A stretch of DNA of 47,414 bases from Dehalococcoidia bacterium (lineage in GTDB: Bacteria > Chloroflexota > Dehalococcoidia > Lucifugimonadales > UBA2985), in contig JACVQK010000007.1 of the NCBI GenBank assembly GCA_015661155.1, forward strand, positions 1 through 47,414, given 5' to 3'. Under the pieces are notes generated by a model. It ran no database searches and was not told the origin of the DNA. It worked only from the letters and a program-made list of their open reading frames with translations. Shown piece after piece: positions 7,736 through 17,800 of this stretch (position 1 is its first letter; every line of letters starts with the position of its first letter). Both the position numbers and the translations under genes were made by a program.

Positions 7736-8506
7736 ATGGCAGATAGAGATGGGAATTCACCAGGGGCAGGCATGGTAGAGGCGGATGGCAACGCATCCCT
7801 TGCCATAGCGGTAAGGGGGTTGACCAAGACCTATGGGGCTCAGGTGATACTGCGGGACCTGGACCTGCGGGTGGCCTGGGGGGACTTCCTCACCGTCTTT
7901 GGCCCCAACGGGGCGGGCAAGACCACCCTCATGAAGGTGTTGGCCACCCTCTCCCGCCCTACCAAAGGAGAGGTGAGGGTTGCCGGGTTTGACCTGAGCA
8001 AGAACCCCGCGGCCATCCGGCGGAATATAGGAGTGGTGACCCACCAGCCCCTGCTGTACGGTGACCTCACCGCCTTTGAGAACCTGAGTTTCCAGGGCAG
8101 GATGTTCGGTCTGGAGCAGCTGGAGGAGCGCATTGAGAGGACCGCGGGTCTAATGGGCATCGGCCGCTATCTGGGGCACAAGGTGGACACCCTTTCCCAC
8201 GGTATGCAGAAACGCGTCTCCCTGGCCAGGGCCATCCTGCATGACCCGCCGGTGCTGCTGCTGGATGAGCCGGAGACGGGCCTGGACCAGGAGGCTCTGA
8301 GCATGTTGGCGGAGGTGGTGGTGTCGGGAGAAAGGGGCCGCCGAACGGTGTTGATGGTCACCCACTCTCTGGAGCGGGGGCTTGCCCTGAGCAATCGGGT
8401 GGCTATCCTGACGGGGGGCAAGATAGCGTACCAGGAGGAGAGGGCCCTGGTGGATGAGGCCGGGTTCAAGGTTGCCTACAGCCGGTTCACCGGGGTAACG
8501 CTGTGA
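7736..8506 (+). CDS. ccmA: Heme exporter ATP-binding protein CcmA
   Basis: A 256-residue ABC ATPase. Walker A GPNGAGKTT lies near residues 56-64, the signature is the unusual LSHGMQKRVSLARA, and Walker B is VLLLDEPETGLD. With CcmB and CcmC it forms the complex that releases heme-loaded CcmE during cytochrome c maturation. About 25 residues precede the usual start of the ABC fold; AGGTGA sits about seven bases before the ATG at 7736. The 3' end overlaps ccmB by four bases. On sequence alone the ATPase could belong to another ABC-2 exporter; the following ccmB, ccmC and ccmD genes fix the assignment. Confidence 0.9.
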   Translation: MADRDGNSPGAGMVEADGNASLAIAVRGLTKTYGAQVILRDLDLRVAWGDFLTVFGPNGAGKTTLMKVLATLSRPTKGEVRVAGFDLSKNPAAIRRNIGVVTHQPLLYGDLTAFENLSFQGRMFGLEQLEERIERTAGLMGIGRYLGHKVDTLSHGMQKRVSLARAILHDPPVLLLDEPETGLDQEALSMLAEVVVSGERGRRTVLMVTHSLERGLALSNRVAILTGGKIAYQEERALVDEAGFKVAYSRFTGVTL

Positions 8507-9177
8507 CGGGGTTCTGGGCGACCGTCAGTGCCCTGGTGTGGAAGGACATCCGGGCGGAGCTTCGCACCAAGGACGTGGTCATCTCGGTTCTGACCTTTGC
8601 CCTTCTCTCTCTGGTGATATTCAACTTCGCCCTCAGGCCGTCGCCCCAGGTGATCCCCATCGTCGCTCCCGGGGTCCTGTGGGTCGCCTTCACCTTCGCC
8701 GGGGTTCTGGGTCTGACCCGGACCTTCGTTCTGGAGAAAGACCGGGGCAACCTGGAGGGGCTGCTGCTCACCCCCACCAGCAGGGAGGCCATCTACGTGG
8801 GGAAGATGCTGGGGAGCCTGGTGTTCATGCTGGTGGCAGAGGTGGTTGTCCTGCCCCTCTTTGCCGTGCTGTTCAACCTCTCCCCCTTTCGGCCCGGGTT
8901 GCTCCTGGTCATGCTGCTGACCACCATAGGTTTCACCGCGGTGGGCACCCTCTTCTCCGCCATCGCCATCAACACCCGCTCCCGGGAGATAATGCTGCCC
9001 ATGCTCCTCCTTCCCCTGGTGGTGCCGGTGATCATCGCCGCCGTGGTGGCCTCGGGCACGGCGCTGGAGGGGGGAAGCTGGTCGGAGATGGCCAAGTGGC
9101 TCCAGCTAATCGCCGTCTTCGACGTCCTGGCCCTGGTGTTCTCGGCCTTCGCCTTCGAGCAAGTCCTTCAGGAGTGA
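8503..9177 (+). CDS. ccmB: Heme exporter membrane protein CcmB
   Basis: A 224-residue integral membrane protein starting with GTG inside the ccmA stop (GTGA overlap). Six hydrophobic segments are visible. The family-typical stretch near the middle reads LVFMLVAEVVVLPLFAVLF, followed by TAVGTLFSAIAINTRSREIMLPMLLLP (given in part), with the RSRExMLP motif characteristic of CcmB. It is the permease partner of CcmA in the cytochrome c maturation (system I) complex. The stop at 9177 is four bases before the ccmC start, so translation is probably coupled. Confidence 0.92.
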   Translation: MTGFWATVSALVWKDIRAELRTKDVVISVLTFALLSLVIFNFALRPSPQVIPIVAPGVLWVAFTFAGVLGLTRTFVLEKDRGNLEGLLLTPTSREAIYVGKMLGSLVFMLVAEVVVLPLFAVLFNLSPFRPGLLLVMLLTTIGFTAVGTLFSAIAINTRSREIMLPMLLLPLVVPVIIAAVVASGTALEGGSWSEMAKWLQLIAVFDVLALVFSAFAFEQVLQE

Positions 9178-9181
9178 AATA

Positions 9182-9874
9182 GTGAGTACAAATACGATGG
9201 TTAGAAACGGTCTGTTGGTCCTTAGCGGGGCGATGATGCTCCTGAGCCTGTACCTCATATTCCGTTGGGTTCCCACGGAGAAGAACCTGGGGGTCTCCCA
9301 GAGGATATTCTACTTCCACGTTCCCCTGGCCTGGGCGGGGTTCCTCGCCTTCTTCTTCGTCATGGTGGGAAGCGTGGGATACCTGTGGAAGAGGACTGAC
9401 GGGTGGGACCACATGGCCTACTCCGCGGTGGAGATAGGGGTGCTGTTCACCACCCTCATGCTGATCACGGGGATACTGTGGGCCAAGCCGGTGTGGGAGG
9501 TGTGGTGGACGTGGGACCCCAGGCTCACCACCTCTCTGATACTGTGGCTGATCTACGTGGCCTATCTCATGCTCCGGGCTTACTCCCCCAGGGGGGAGCA
9601 GGGGGCCCGCTACGCCGCCGTTCTGGGTATCGCCGGCTTCTTCGATGTGCCCATCGTCTACCTCTCCATACACTGGTGGCGTACCGTCCACCCTGAGGCC
9701 GTGGTGGGGCCCGCGGCCACCAGCAACCTGTACTCCGCCATGTTCATCACCCTGATGATATCCGTTGTCACCTTTACCCTCCTCTTCATATGCCTCTTGC
9801 TGGAGAGGCTTTCTCTGAGGCGGAGTGAACACGAGCTAGAGGCGGCCCGGGACCTTGTCGAAACCCTGAGATGA
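9182..9874 (+). CDS. ccmC: Heme export/handling protein CcmC (CcsA-type, WWD domain)
   Basis: A 230-residue six-helix membrane protein starting with GTG. The heme-binding tryptophan-rich motif WEVWWTWDPRLT lies near residues 105-116, and conserved histidines occur before and after it (FYFHVPLAW near residue 42, IHWWRTVHP near 163). CcmC places heme on the CcmE chaperone in the periplasm-facing side of the membrane. The gene is tightly packed behind ccmB, and ccmD follows 20 bases after its stop. No ccmE, ccmF or ccmH is in the window, so the rest of the pathway must be elsewhere. Confidence 0.92.
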   Translation: MSTNTMVRNGLLVLSGAMMLLSLYLIFRWVPTEKNLGVSQRIFYFHVPLAWAGFLAFFFVMVGSVGYLWKRTDGWDHMAYSAVEIGVLFTTLMLITGILWAKPVWEVWWTWDPRLTTSLILWLIYVAYLMLRAYSPRGEQGARYAAVLGIAGFFDVPIVYLSIHWWRTVHPEAVVGPAATSNLYSAMFITLMISVVTFTLLFICLLLERLSLRRSEHELEAARDLVETLR

Positions 9875-9894
9875 CCATTTCGTTAGGAGGTAAC

Positions 9895-10173
9895 ATGAAA
9901 TACGCCCTGAAGGCCCTGATGGTAGTGCTAGCTCTGGGCGCGGCCCTTATCCTGGGGACTGCTTCTGCCATGGCGCAGGAGCTGCCTGACGTCGCCGCCG
10001 CCCCGGGGAGCGATCCCGAGGCCAATCTGCCCTACCTGTACGCCGTTTACACCGTTACGTGGGTGGCCTTCTTCGCCTATCTTGTTTACCTGTCCCAGAG
10101 GCAGCGGGACCTGAGAAGGCAGGTGGAGGAGCTGCGGCGGGCCCTGGCGGAGAAAGAGAGCCAGCAGGGCTAG
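9895..10173 (+). CDS. ccmD: CcmD-like protein with an added signal peptide
   Basis: A 92-residue protein starting at the ATG at 9895 behind a perfect TAGGAGG. Residues 1-28 form a signal peptide with an apparent AMA-QE cleavage site. A short exported linker, one membrane helix (about residues 46-67) and a charged coiled-coil tail (QRDLRRQVEELRRALAEKE) follow. CcmD normally is a single-helix protein of about 50-70 residues that helps release heme-CcmE from CcmABC; the helix-plus-basic-coil tail and the position after ccmC fit. The cleavable leader and acidic linker are extra features of this form. Confidence 0.75.
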   Translation: MKYALKALMVVLALGAALILGTASAMAQELPDVAAAPGSDPEANLPYLYAVYTVTWVAFFAYLVYLSQRQRDLRRQVEELRRALAEKESQQG

Positions 10174-10242
10174 CTCAGGATAGGAAGATAGAGAGCAAGC
10201 GGGGATACTGCCTAGTATGGTGTCCTTGAAGTTCACAGCATA

Positions 10243-10342
10243 TGTCATTGCGAGGCCCGACGAAGGAGAGCCGTGGCAATCTGGTGGTGGGGCCACTCCT
10301 CCTCCAGATTGCTTCGTCGGCTATCACCTCCTCGCAATGACA
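10243..10342. repeat. TGTCATTGCGAGG inverted-repeat element (MITE-like)
   Basis: A 100-bp element bounded by perfect 13-bp inverted termini, TGTCATTGCGAGG at 10243 and CCTCGCAATGACA ending at 10342. Inner arms GGCAATCTGG and CCAGATTGC also pair. Closely similar non-coding palindromic elements are widespread between genes in many bacteria. It contains no gene and lies in the 197-bp interval between the converging ccmD and yyaL-type genes. Confidence 0.85.
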
Positions 10343-10370
10343 ATCAGGCTCCTTTTTCTGGGACAGGACG

Positions 10371-12428
10371 CTACAAGCTCCTCTCTATCTGCTGCGCCAG
10401 GGCCGAGGGGTCGGTGACCGGCTGATAGCAGACGTACTTGTGACAGAGATAGGCGGTGGGTGAGCCGCCCATCATAACCTTGTCCTCGAGCAGAGGGATG
10501 TCATCCCATGAGCCGGGTTCCAGGGGGTTGCAGCCAGCGAGGACCTTGTTGGGCATATAGCGGCTGTGGATGGCATCAAGGAGGGCCTGGGTAGCGGATT
10601 GGTCCCTGGGGCCCACCACCGCGATCTCTTGAGGTGAAGAGAGGTGGAGGTCGAGGGCTCCCAGCCAGTGGCCAAACCCAAGGGGGAAGTCGACCATGAG
10701 TTCCCGCACGGAGCCCATGGCGGATGCAGCCCTACGGGCAAAACCCTCCTCTCCTGTGAGAAGAAGGCTGAGGCGCAGGAGAACCTCCGCTGCCATGGAG
10801 CCGCCACAGGGCATGGCGTTGTCTGTGATCTCCCTGGGTCGGACGACCAGGGCCTCGTGGTCAAGCCCTGTATCGTAGAACACGCCCTGCTCCTCGTCCC
10901 AGAACAGCTCCAGCATGGGCCGAGCCAGGGCCTGCGCCTCCCTGAGCCAGGAGATATCCAGGGTGGTCTCGTAGAGGGCGAGAAGGCCGTCCATAAGGCA
11001 GGCGTAGTCCTCCAGATAGCCCTTCAGCCTGGCGTGGCCGTCTCTCCAGGTACGCAGCAGTCGCTGGCCCTCTCGCAGGTTTTCCAGGATGAAAGATGCG
11101 TTGGAGACCGCCGCCTGTAGATAGTCCGCCCTGTGGAGGATGGCGGCGCCCCTGGCCATGCTGCCCATCATGAGGCCGTTCCAGGAGGTGAGGACTTTGG
11201 TATCCTTTGCAGGGGGGATACGGTGGCCGCGCACCTCCAGGAGGCGGTTCTTGCCTCTTTCCACCACGGCCATCATCTCGCCTGGTTCCAGGCCCATACC
11301 CTGGGCTACCTCTGAAACATCCCTGGGCCGATACAGGATGCTTCGTCCATCAAAGTTCCCTTCGTGGGTAACTCCAAAGTATCTCTGAATAACAGGGGCC
11401 TCGTGGGGGCCCAGGGCCTGCTGAATCTCATGGGGTGTCCACAGGTAGTATGTGCCCTCCTCCCCCTGGCTGTCGGCGTCCTGGGTGGAGTAGAAGCCCC
11501 CCTGGGGGTCTGTCATCTCTCGGAGGACGTAGTCCAGGGTCTCCTGGGCGATGCGCCGGTAGAGGGGATTTCCGGTGGCCTGGTATGCGTGAAGATAGAG
11601 ACGGCTGAGGAGGGCGTTGTCGTAGAGCATCTTCTCGAAGTGGGGCACCAGCCAGGAGGGGTCTGTGGAGTAGCGATGGAAGCCTCCTCCCAGCTGGTCG
11701 TAGATTCCCCCCCGGGCCATACGCTCCAGGGTGGTCTCCACCATGGCGAGGGCCTCCGGGTCTCTGGTGCGGTGGTGATAGCGGAGGAGGAAGTCCAGGG
11801 CCATGGCTTGCGGGAACTTGGGCGCTGTTCCAAAGCCTCCCTCCTGGGGGTCGAAGTCGCTCTTCAAGGAGGTGTAGGCCCGGGAAAGGAGGTCTGCGGT
11901 CAGGGGCTCCGGGCTCCCGTGGGGCTGGTCGGTGCGCTGTATGGCGGAAATTATCTGCGCCGCAGACCGGGTCACGTCGCCCTGGCGGGTGGTGTATGCC
12001 TCGGCAACAGCGGTGAGGAGTCGGGGGAATCCGGGCATTCCGTGACGGTCCTCGGGGGGGAAGTAGGTCCCGCCGTAGAAGGGCTCGCCGCCGCTGGTGA
12101 GGAAGACGGAGAGGGGCCAGCCGCCCTGGCCGGTCATGGCCTGCACGGCCTTCATGTAGATGGAGTCCAGGTCGGGGCGCTCTTCCCGGTCAACTTTTAT
12201 ATTGATAAAGCTCTGGTTCATGAGAAGGGCGGTCTGCGGGTCTACAAAGGACTCCCGCTCCATGACATGGCACCAGTGGCAGGCGGAGTACCCGATGCTG
12301 AGGAAAATGGGTTTATCTTCCTCCCGTGCCCTCAGGAGGGCCTCCTCCCCCCAGGGGTACCAGTCCACGGGGTTGTGGGCGTGTTGAAGGAGGTAGGGGC
12401 TGGTCTGATCGATCAGGCGGTTGGCCAT
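10371..12428 (-). CDS. YyaL/DUF255 thioredoxin-domain protein
   Basis: A 685-residue protein of the YyaL/SPATA20 family. The N-terminal DUF255 thioredoxin-like domain carries CHWCHVM with cysteines at residues 50 and 53. The rest forms an (alpha/alpha)6-barrel resembling N-acylglucosamine epimerase and cellulase folds ([16 protein letters not shown] and [24 protein letters not shown] regions, given in part). Function is not established; a redox or carbohydrate role is only inferred. The ATG at 12428 follows GGAG six bases upstream and begins [20 protein letters not shown], the family's normal start. An in-frame extension to 12494 is encoded by an intergenic repeat and is probably not translated. 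Confidence 0.92.
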   Translation of the reverse strand: MANRLIDQTSPYLLQHAHNPVDWYPWGEEALLRAREEDKPIFLSIGYSACHWCHVMERESFVDPQTALLMNQSFINIKVDREERPDLDSIYMKAVQAMTGQGGWPLSVFLTSGGEPFYGGTYFPPEDRHGMPGFPRLLTAVAEAYTTRQGDVTRSAAQIISAIQRTDQPHGSPEPLTADLLSRAYTSLKSDFDPQEGGFGTAPKFPQAMALDFLLRYHHRTRDPEALAMVETTLERMARGGIYDQLGGGFHRYSTDPSWLVPHFEKMLYDNALLSRLYLHAYQATGNPLYRRIAQETLDYVLREMTDPQGGFYSTQDADSQGEEGTYYLWTPHEIQQALGPHEAPVIQRYFGVTHEGNFDGRSILYRPRDVSEVAQGMGLEPGEMMAVVERGKNRLLEVRGHRIPPAKDTKVLTSWNGLMMGSMARGAAILHRADYLQAAVSNASFILENLREGQRLLRTWRDGHARLKGYLEDYACLMDGLLALYETTLDISWLREAQALARPMLELFWDEEQGVFYDTGLDHEALVVRPREITDNAMPCGGSMAAEVLLRLSLLLTGEEGFARRAASAMGSVRELMVDFPLGFGHWLGALDLHLSSPQEIAVVGPRDQSATQALLDAIHSRYMPNKVLAGCNPLEPGSWDDIPLLEDKVMMGGSPTAYLCHKYVCYQPVTDPSALAQQIERSL

Positions 12429-12442
12429 GTCCTCTCCGTTCT

Positions 12443-12612
12443 GCAGGGCGAGCCCTGCACCCACACTCAACTGTCGCTGCTTTGGTCTGACCATGTTCTA
12501 CGTTTCGTAAGGTGTGGGTCTGGGCTAAGCCCAGTCTGGGGACACCCCCAGACCCCCGACAGAAGGGCTTCGCCCCCTCTGCACTCCCTGTTACTGGAGT
12601 TTTCCGACAAGT
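12443..12612 (-). repeat. Intergenic hairpin-train repeat, rearranged copy
   Basis: The left end is the GCAGGGCGAGCCCTGC palindrome, followed in inverted orientation by a GGGCTAAGCCC hairpin. The right part reads in the opposite sense: GGGGACACCCCCAGACCCC, a GGGCTTCGCCC stem and a GTTTTCCGACAAG end shared with the copy at 20570-20720. The middle (ATGAATGCCTCTGAG) block is replaced by unrelated sequence. It lies directly upstream of the yyaL-type start, so it forms part of that gene's leader. The rest of the 12429-12751 interval holds TATAAT hexamers in both directions (12649-12654 leftward, 12703-12708 rightward). Confidence 0.75.
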
Positions 12613-12702
12613 CCGCTGTCTTTTCTTCAATTCTAGCAGTGATTACATATTATAGGGAGACCCTAGACGACGCCCTACCTCACCTTGACCCCGCAGGGGT
12701 TG

Positions 12703-12708
12703 TATAAT
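12703..12708 (+). promoter_or_regulatory. Consensus -10 box upstream of coaE
   Basis: A perfect TATAAT lies 43 bases before the coaE start. The nearest TTGACC (12685-12690) is only 12 bases away, too close for a standard -35, and the correctly spaced hexamer is TCACCT. The promoter is therefore plausible but depends mainly on its -10. Confidence 0.4.
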
Positions 12709-12751
12709 ACAATCAGCGCGCTAGAACCCTGAGGGCCACAAAGGGAGAGAG

Positions 12752-13334
12752 ATGGTAGTCATTGGAGTCGCGGGGGGCATCGGTACGGGCAAGAGCGAGG
12801 TGTCGCGCATCCTGGGAGAGCTGGGAGCGGCGGTGCTGGAGGCGGACAAGATCGGGCACGAGGTGTATCTTCCCCATACCGAGGGTTGGCGAGAGGTGGT
12901 TGCCACCTTTGGTGAAGAGGTTCTCCTTCCCACTGGAGAGGTGGACCGGCGGAAGCTGGGAGGGAAGGTGTTCGGCAACCCCCAGGCCATGGAGAAGCTG
13001 AACGCTATCACGCGTCCCCGCATACGGATTCCAGGTGGTGGTGATAGATGCGGCCATCCTCATAGAGGCGGGGTGGGATGACCTGTGCGACGAGGTGTGG
13101 ATAGCCACCGCTCCCGAGGCCCACGTCATACAGAGGCTAGGGTCCAGGAACAACCTCACCGAGGAGCAGGTCCGGGCCCGCATGGCTTCCCAGATATCCA
13201 CGGAGGAGAGGGTGAAGCACGCCCACGTCATCATAGAGAACGATGGAGACCTGGAGGAGCTGCGCCGCAAGGTCAGAGCGGTGTGGAAGGAGCGCTTGGC
13301 CGGAAGGAACACGGCCGCGAGACATCATGGCTGA
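12752..13334 (+). pseudogene. coaE: Dephospho-CoA kinase, frameshifted with internal deletion
   Basis: CoaE phosphorylates dephospho-CoA in the last step of coenzyme A synthesis. The N-terminal ~91 codons are intact, with Walker A GGIGTGKS at residues 8-15 and the conserved LEADKIGHEVY. After NAITRPRIR, near 13020-13032, the reading frame changes. The C-terminal half continues in another frame as FQVVVIDAAILIEAGWDDL through to the stop at 13334. Comparison with the family layout suggests about 15-17 residues between the two parts are missing, so this is a deletion of about 50 bases, not a one-base slip. The gene is normally essential: either a second copy exists, a split protein works, or the assembly is wrong here. 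Its 3' end overlaps the next start by eight bases. Confidence 0.8.
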
Positions 13335-14211
13335 ACAAGTCACATACAGATCGTACCAGGCAGAGGAGTATGTAATCAGAGAGGAGCCGTTCTACCTGCC
13401 CGTGGGAGACGAGATAGAGCTGTTCGAGGCAGCTTACGCCCAGAAGTTGCCGGTGCTGCTGAAGGGGCCAACGGGCTGTGGGAAGACCCGCTTCATTGAG
13501 TACATGGCCTATCGACTGGGGCGTCCCATGGACAAGGTGCAGGGGCACCAGGGGAATGGGGAGAACACCGGTGGAGGCATACCCCTGATGACCATAGCAT
13601 GCCACGAAGACCTGACCGCCAGCGACCTGGTGGGGCGATATCTCCTGGAGGGGGGTGAAACCCGGTGGGTAGATGGCCCCCTGGCGCGAGCGGTGAAGGC
13701 CGGCGCCATATGCTATCTGGACGAGATCGTGGAGGCGCGGAAGGACACCACCGTCCTTATTCATCCCCTGACCGACCACCGGCGGATTCTTCCCATCGAG
13801 AAGAGGGGAGAGATTCTGGAGGCCCACGAGGGGTTCATGCTGGTCGTGTCCTATAACCCTGGCTATCAGAGCGCTCTCAAGGACCTGAAGCACAGCACCC
13901 GGCAGCGGTTCGTGGCCATGGAGTTCACCCATCCACCCCGGGAGCTGGAGGAGCGAATCCTGGAGCATGAGAGCGGTGTGCCTGGGGATATGGCCAGGGC
14001 CCTGGCAAAGCTGGGAGAGAAGGTGCGCAACCTGAAGGACCACGGGCTACAGGAGGGGGTCAGCACCAGGTTGCTGATATACACGGGCAGGCTGATAGCC
14101 GCGGGCATAGCTCCGAGGCGGGCGTGCCAGGTGGGGGTGAGCTGGGCTCTCACCGACGACCCTCAGATTCAGCGCAGCATAAATGAGGTGATCTACTCCA
14201 TCTTCGAATAG
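13327..14211 (+). CDS. MoxR-type AAA+ ATPase, CbbQ/NirQ/NorQ family
   Basis: A 294-residue AAA+ ATPase starting at the ATG at 13327, whose first bases overlap the coaE stop. Walker A is GPTGCGKT at residues 47-54, Walker [12 protein letters not shown] near 128-138, and the arginine-containing segment [11 protein letters not shown] follows. CbbQ/NorQ proteins work with a VWA-domain partner (CbbO/NorD) to remodel or load metal into an enzyme such as RuBisCO or nitric oxide reductase. The partner is clearly 14840-18052, two genes downstream. No RuBisCO, nitric oxide reductase or gas-vesicle gene is nearby, so the client is unknown. A longer open frame from 13243 overlaps coaE and lacks family similarity. 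Confidence 0.88.
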   Translation: MAEQVTYRSYQAEEYVIREEPFYLPVGDEIELFEAAYAQKLPVLLKGPTGCGKTRFIEYMAYRLGRPMDKVQGHQGNGENTGGGIPLMTIACHEDLTASDLVGRYLLEGGETRWVDGPLARAVKAGAICYLDEIVEARKDTTVLIHPLTDHRRILPIEKRGEILEAHEGFMLVVSYNPGYQSALKDLKHSTRQRFVAMEFTHPPRELEERILEHESGVPGDMARALAKLGEKVRNLKDHGLQEGVSTRLLIYTGRLIAAGIAPRRACQVGVSWALTDDPQIQRSINEVIYSIFE

Positions 14212-14258
14212 GGCGTGCCTGCGAAGAGCACCCAGGCCGGAAGGGGAGAGCTGATATA

Positions 14259-14831
14259 GTGAAGCTGACTGTCGAATCCATACGGGGGCCCCTGGCCCGA
14301 GCCACCCCTCTTACCCTTGACGATCCAGGTCTGGTCCCTGCTGGAGTGATGCTCCTCCTTTTCCCCAAGAATGGGGAGCTCTGCGCCCTCTTGAACAAGC
14401 GCACCAACCTGGTGGAGCATCACAAGGGGGAAATCTCCTTTCCTGGCGGTGCCCAGGACCCTGAGGATACCACCATTCTGGACACGGCCCTGAGGGAAAC
14501 CCATGAGGAGATGGGGGTCAAGAGGGAGGATGTGGACATCCTGGGCAGGCTGGATCAGGTCTCCACCGGGAGCCGGTTCTCCATTACACCCTTTGTGGGA
14601 GCCATACCAGGGTCTTACGCTTTCAAGGCCAGCAGGATTGAGGTAGCGAAGGTGCTGGAGGTGCCCTTGGCCCTTCTCCTGGACCGGGCCAACTGGCGGG
14701 AAGAGACAAGGTTTGAGCAGCGTGGGTTGGCAACGAGATATGCCTACGCCTTTGGCGACCACCTGATCTATGGCGCCACAGCCAGGATTCTGACCCAGTT
14801 TCTAGGACTCATAGCTCCGGCTTCGAGATAG
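14259..14831 (+). CDS. Nudix hydrolase, CoA-pyrophosphatase type
   Basis: A 190-residue Nudix protein starting with GTG. The segment NKRTNLVEHHKGEISFPGG at residues 47-64 matches the CoA-pyrophosphatase (UPF0035/NudL) signature, and the Nudix catalytic helix follows with R79-E80, E83-E84 and G86. Such enzymes split CoA or its derivatives into 3',5'-ADP and 4'-phosphopantetheine. It sits between the MoxR ATPase (47 bases upstream) and its VWA partner (8 bases downstream), an unusual place for a housekeeping-type hydrolase. The presence of coaE just upstream makes a CoA-related theme possible; this is inference. Confidence 0.85.
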   Translation: MKLTVESIRGPLARATPLTLDDPGLVPAGVMLLLFPKNGELCALLNKRTNLVEHHKGEISFPGGAQDPEDTTILDTALRETHEEMGVKREDVDILGRLDQVSTGSRFSITPFVGAIPGSYAFKASRIEVAKVLEVPLALLLDRANWREETRFEQRGLATRYAYAFGDHLIYGATARILTQFLGLIAPASR

Positions 14832-14839
14832 GTGACAGG

Positions 14840-17800
14840 GTGACCTTTCCGGCTTACGAGAAGGAGACCCAGCCGTTCCCCAGTGAGTTTGCATCGGCCT
14901 TCCGAGAGGCGAGGGATGCAGCCACCGGAGTGCTGACTGAGGAGGAGTTCAAGGCCTGGGCCGACTGCGGCCTGCGCATGGCGAAACGGGCGGGACGGTC
15001 CTGGGAGGCGGCCAGGGAGTACTTCAAGGCAAGCCCCGCACTGCTTCGGACCCTTCCCTTCTCCTACTTCATGGAGTGGGGTTACTGGGGCAATGTGCTC
15101 GTTGAGGAGTCCCCCGTCATTGCCGAGACCTACTTCAGGGTGGGGCCGGAGGTGGTGGGGTCTCTTGATCCCTGGGAGGTGGCGGAGTGGGCCAAGCTTG
15201 GGAGGGGGCTCTACACGGGGAGCAGGCAGTCCAGCGCCCTCTGTATCAGGTTCTTCGAGGCCAGCGGAGACCTGCTCAAGATTCTCACCCTCAGCGAGCT
15301 CCAGCACCTGATGCTTTTGATAGAGAGTGTTGGAGAGAGCTCTGCCGAGGAGGCCGTCGCTCTTCTCTCCCTGTCCCGAGAGGTGCTACCCTCGTTGAAA
15401 GAGGACACCCGAGCCTGCTTGTCTCTCCTCTCCGCCCTGGTGAGGGAGGACTGGCGGCAGGCCAGAGGCTGTCTCGGGGTGGTGAGGGAGGCCTTGCCCC
15501 GGGTGGAGCGGGTTGAGCGTGCTCGGTTTCTGGCCCTGGCAGAGCGCCTCGCTGGGAAAGGCGATACCGACATACCCACCTTTCTCCAGGAGGGTTCCAG
15601 GGCCCTGGGTCACATCGATGGGTATCTGCACATCCATGTTCTGAATCTGGCGGAGGCTCTGGCCGGCATCAACGGCGGGGTTGTCCTGGACTTCCTGCGG
15701 GGTGTCCCCCAGGTCCTCCAGCGGATCAGCGTCAAGCAGCTGGAGACCTGGCACGATGAAGGGGTGACAATTCTGAAGGAGAACCCGGAGGGAGGCAGCG
15801 CTTTCTTCAGGGGCGAGTCCGCCCGCTCGGTGGAGATGCTGGAGAGGCTCTCCACGGGGGTTGAGCTGGGCCGCATCAAGGAGACAATGCGGCTGTATTG
15901 CCGGGCGCTGACGGCTATGGATGTGGGAATCGCCCTCCCGGAGGAGAGGGAGGCTCAGATCAAGGGGTGGGTGGCCCAGGAGAAGGCGATGACGGGGGAG
16001 GCCATGGTGTACCTGCCCCTGGTGGTGGAGCGGTTCAACAACAAGGAGGATAACTTCGACTGGTTCAAGGTGGTGGCCACTCACCAGGTGGCGCACCTGG
16101 AGTTCCAGAGCTTCCTCTTCTCCTTCAACACTCCCGCAGTCCTGTTTCCGAATCTGAGGCCCCAGCTTGCTCTGGGTGAGAACGGGGAGGCCAGGGCCGC
16201 GGGCCCAACGGATATACACCGCTTCTTCGCTCTGTTCCAGGACGGCCCCCTGGCCAGGGACATCTTCACCGCGGTGGAGGACTACCGGCTGGACCATCGG
16301 GTCAAGGTGGAGTATCCCGGCATACGAAAGGCGTATGCCAGGGTGCAGGCCAACGCCCTGGAGGAGCGCCCCCTCATCGAGGAGATGCCTGCCAGGGAGG
16401 CCATGGTAGAGCTCCTGATACGCTTCGGCCTCCAGGTACTGCTCCGGGACCTGACGGTTCCGGAGCAGTACCTGGAGGGCGTGAGGACGCTTGGGGAGAT
16501 AGTGAAGCCTCTATCCCTTCCCCAGGCGTCGGTGGAGGACACCGCGGAGGCCACCATTCGCCTGTACCAGGTCATATCCCAAATCCCCAATGAGGCGGTG
16601 CCCCAGCAGGAGGGAGAGAAGAGCAACCTACCGGAGGAGGAGTTGGGAGGAGAGGACATGGAGAGGATGCTCAAGCGCCTGTTGGAGTCCATGCTGCTCT
16701 CCCAGTCTGGAGAGGAGCAGCCGTACCGTTCTCCTCCCAGGGTGGAGTACCGCGGGGAGTTCAGCCCGGAGCTGATGCAGCTGCTTTCCCGACTCAAGGA
16801 GTCCAGAACGGAGCGGGGCGCAAAGGGTAAACCCATGTCCAAGGAGGACATGGAGCGGCTTCTGGCCAACGCGAACAATCTCGACCTTCAGGCTGAACAG
16901 GGGGAGCTGGACCAGGAGGGTATCTTTGTCACGGAGGTGATGAAAGAGCTGGGATTAGAGGGCACTCCCGACGGGTCACGCCCCTTCAACTTCCCCTACG
17001 ACCCCACCTACGATAAGGAGGTGGAGGGCAATCCCCTGGAGGTCAAGGAGCCTTTCTCCTTCCTCTACGATGAGTGGGACTACAGGATGGCCGACTACAG
17101 GCCGCGCTGGTGTCTGCTGCGGGAGAAGGATATGGGGGAGGGGGATGCCTCTTTCTATGCCACCACCATGGATAGCTATGCCACCCTGGTGGCCCAGATA
17201 AGACGTCAGTTTGAGATGGTGGTGCCCCAGGGGCTCCACAAGAACAAGAAGATGCAGGACGGGGACGAGTTCGATCTGGACTCCGTGATTGAGGCCATGG
17301 TGGATATACGCTCGGGGACCACCCCTGACGATAAGGTGTACTGGCGGCGCAACAAGGTGCAGCGGGATGTGGCGGTGGTCTTCCTCCTGGATATGAGCGC
17401 CTCCACCGCGGAGGCCATCGACGAGTCCCGCCGCACGGCCGATGACTGGGATGCCCCAGAAGACCCCCTGGAGTACATGTTCTGGCTGCGCACCCGCCGG
17501 GGCGAGGGGGTGCGGCGGAGCTACAAGCGGATCATCGACGTGGAGAAGGAGAGCCTGGTCCTCCTCTGCCATGCCCTGGAGACCATCGGGGATACGTACG
17601 GAATCTACGGCTTCAGCGGGTACGGCCGGGAGAACGTGGACTTCTACGTCATCAAGGACATCAAAGAGGCCTTTTCGGAGAGGGTCAAGCGCCGCATAGA
17701 CAAGGCATCACCCCTTCAGGCCACTCGCATGGGGCCGGCCATTCGCCACGCCGTCTCCAAGCTGGAGGGGATTGAGGCTCGCACCAAGTTCTTCTTCCTC

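Noticed and set aside
11364-12707. 447-codon rightward open frame opposite the YyaL-type gene
   Set aside because: Antisense shadow; it also runs through an intergenic repeat copy.
12752-13334. Programmed ribosomal frameshift in coaE
   Set aside because: No slippery heptamer or pseudoknot is evident at the junction, and residues are missing, which a simple frameshift would not explain.
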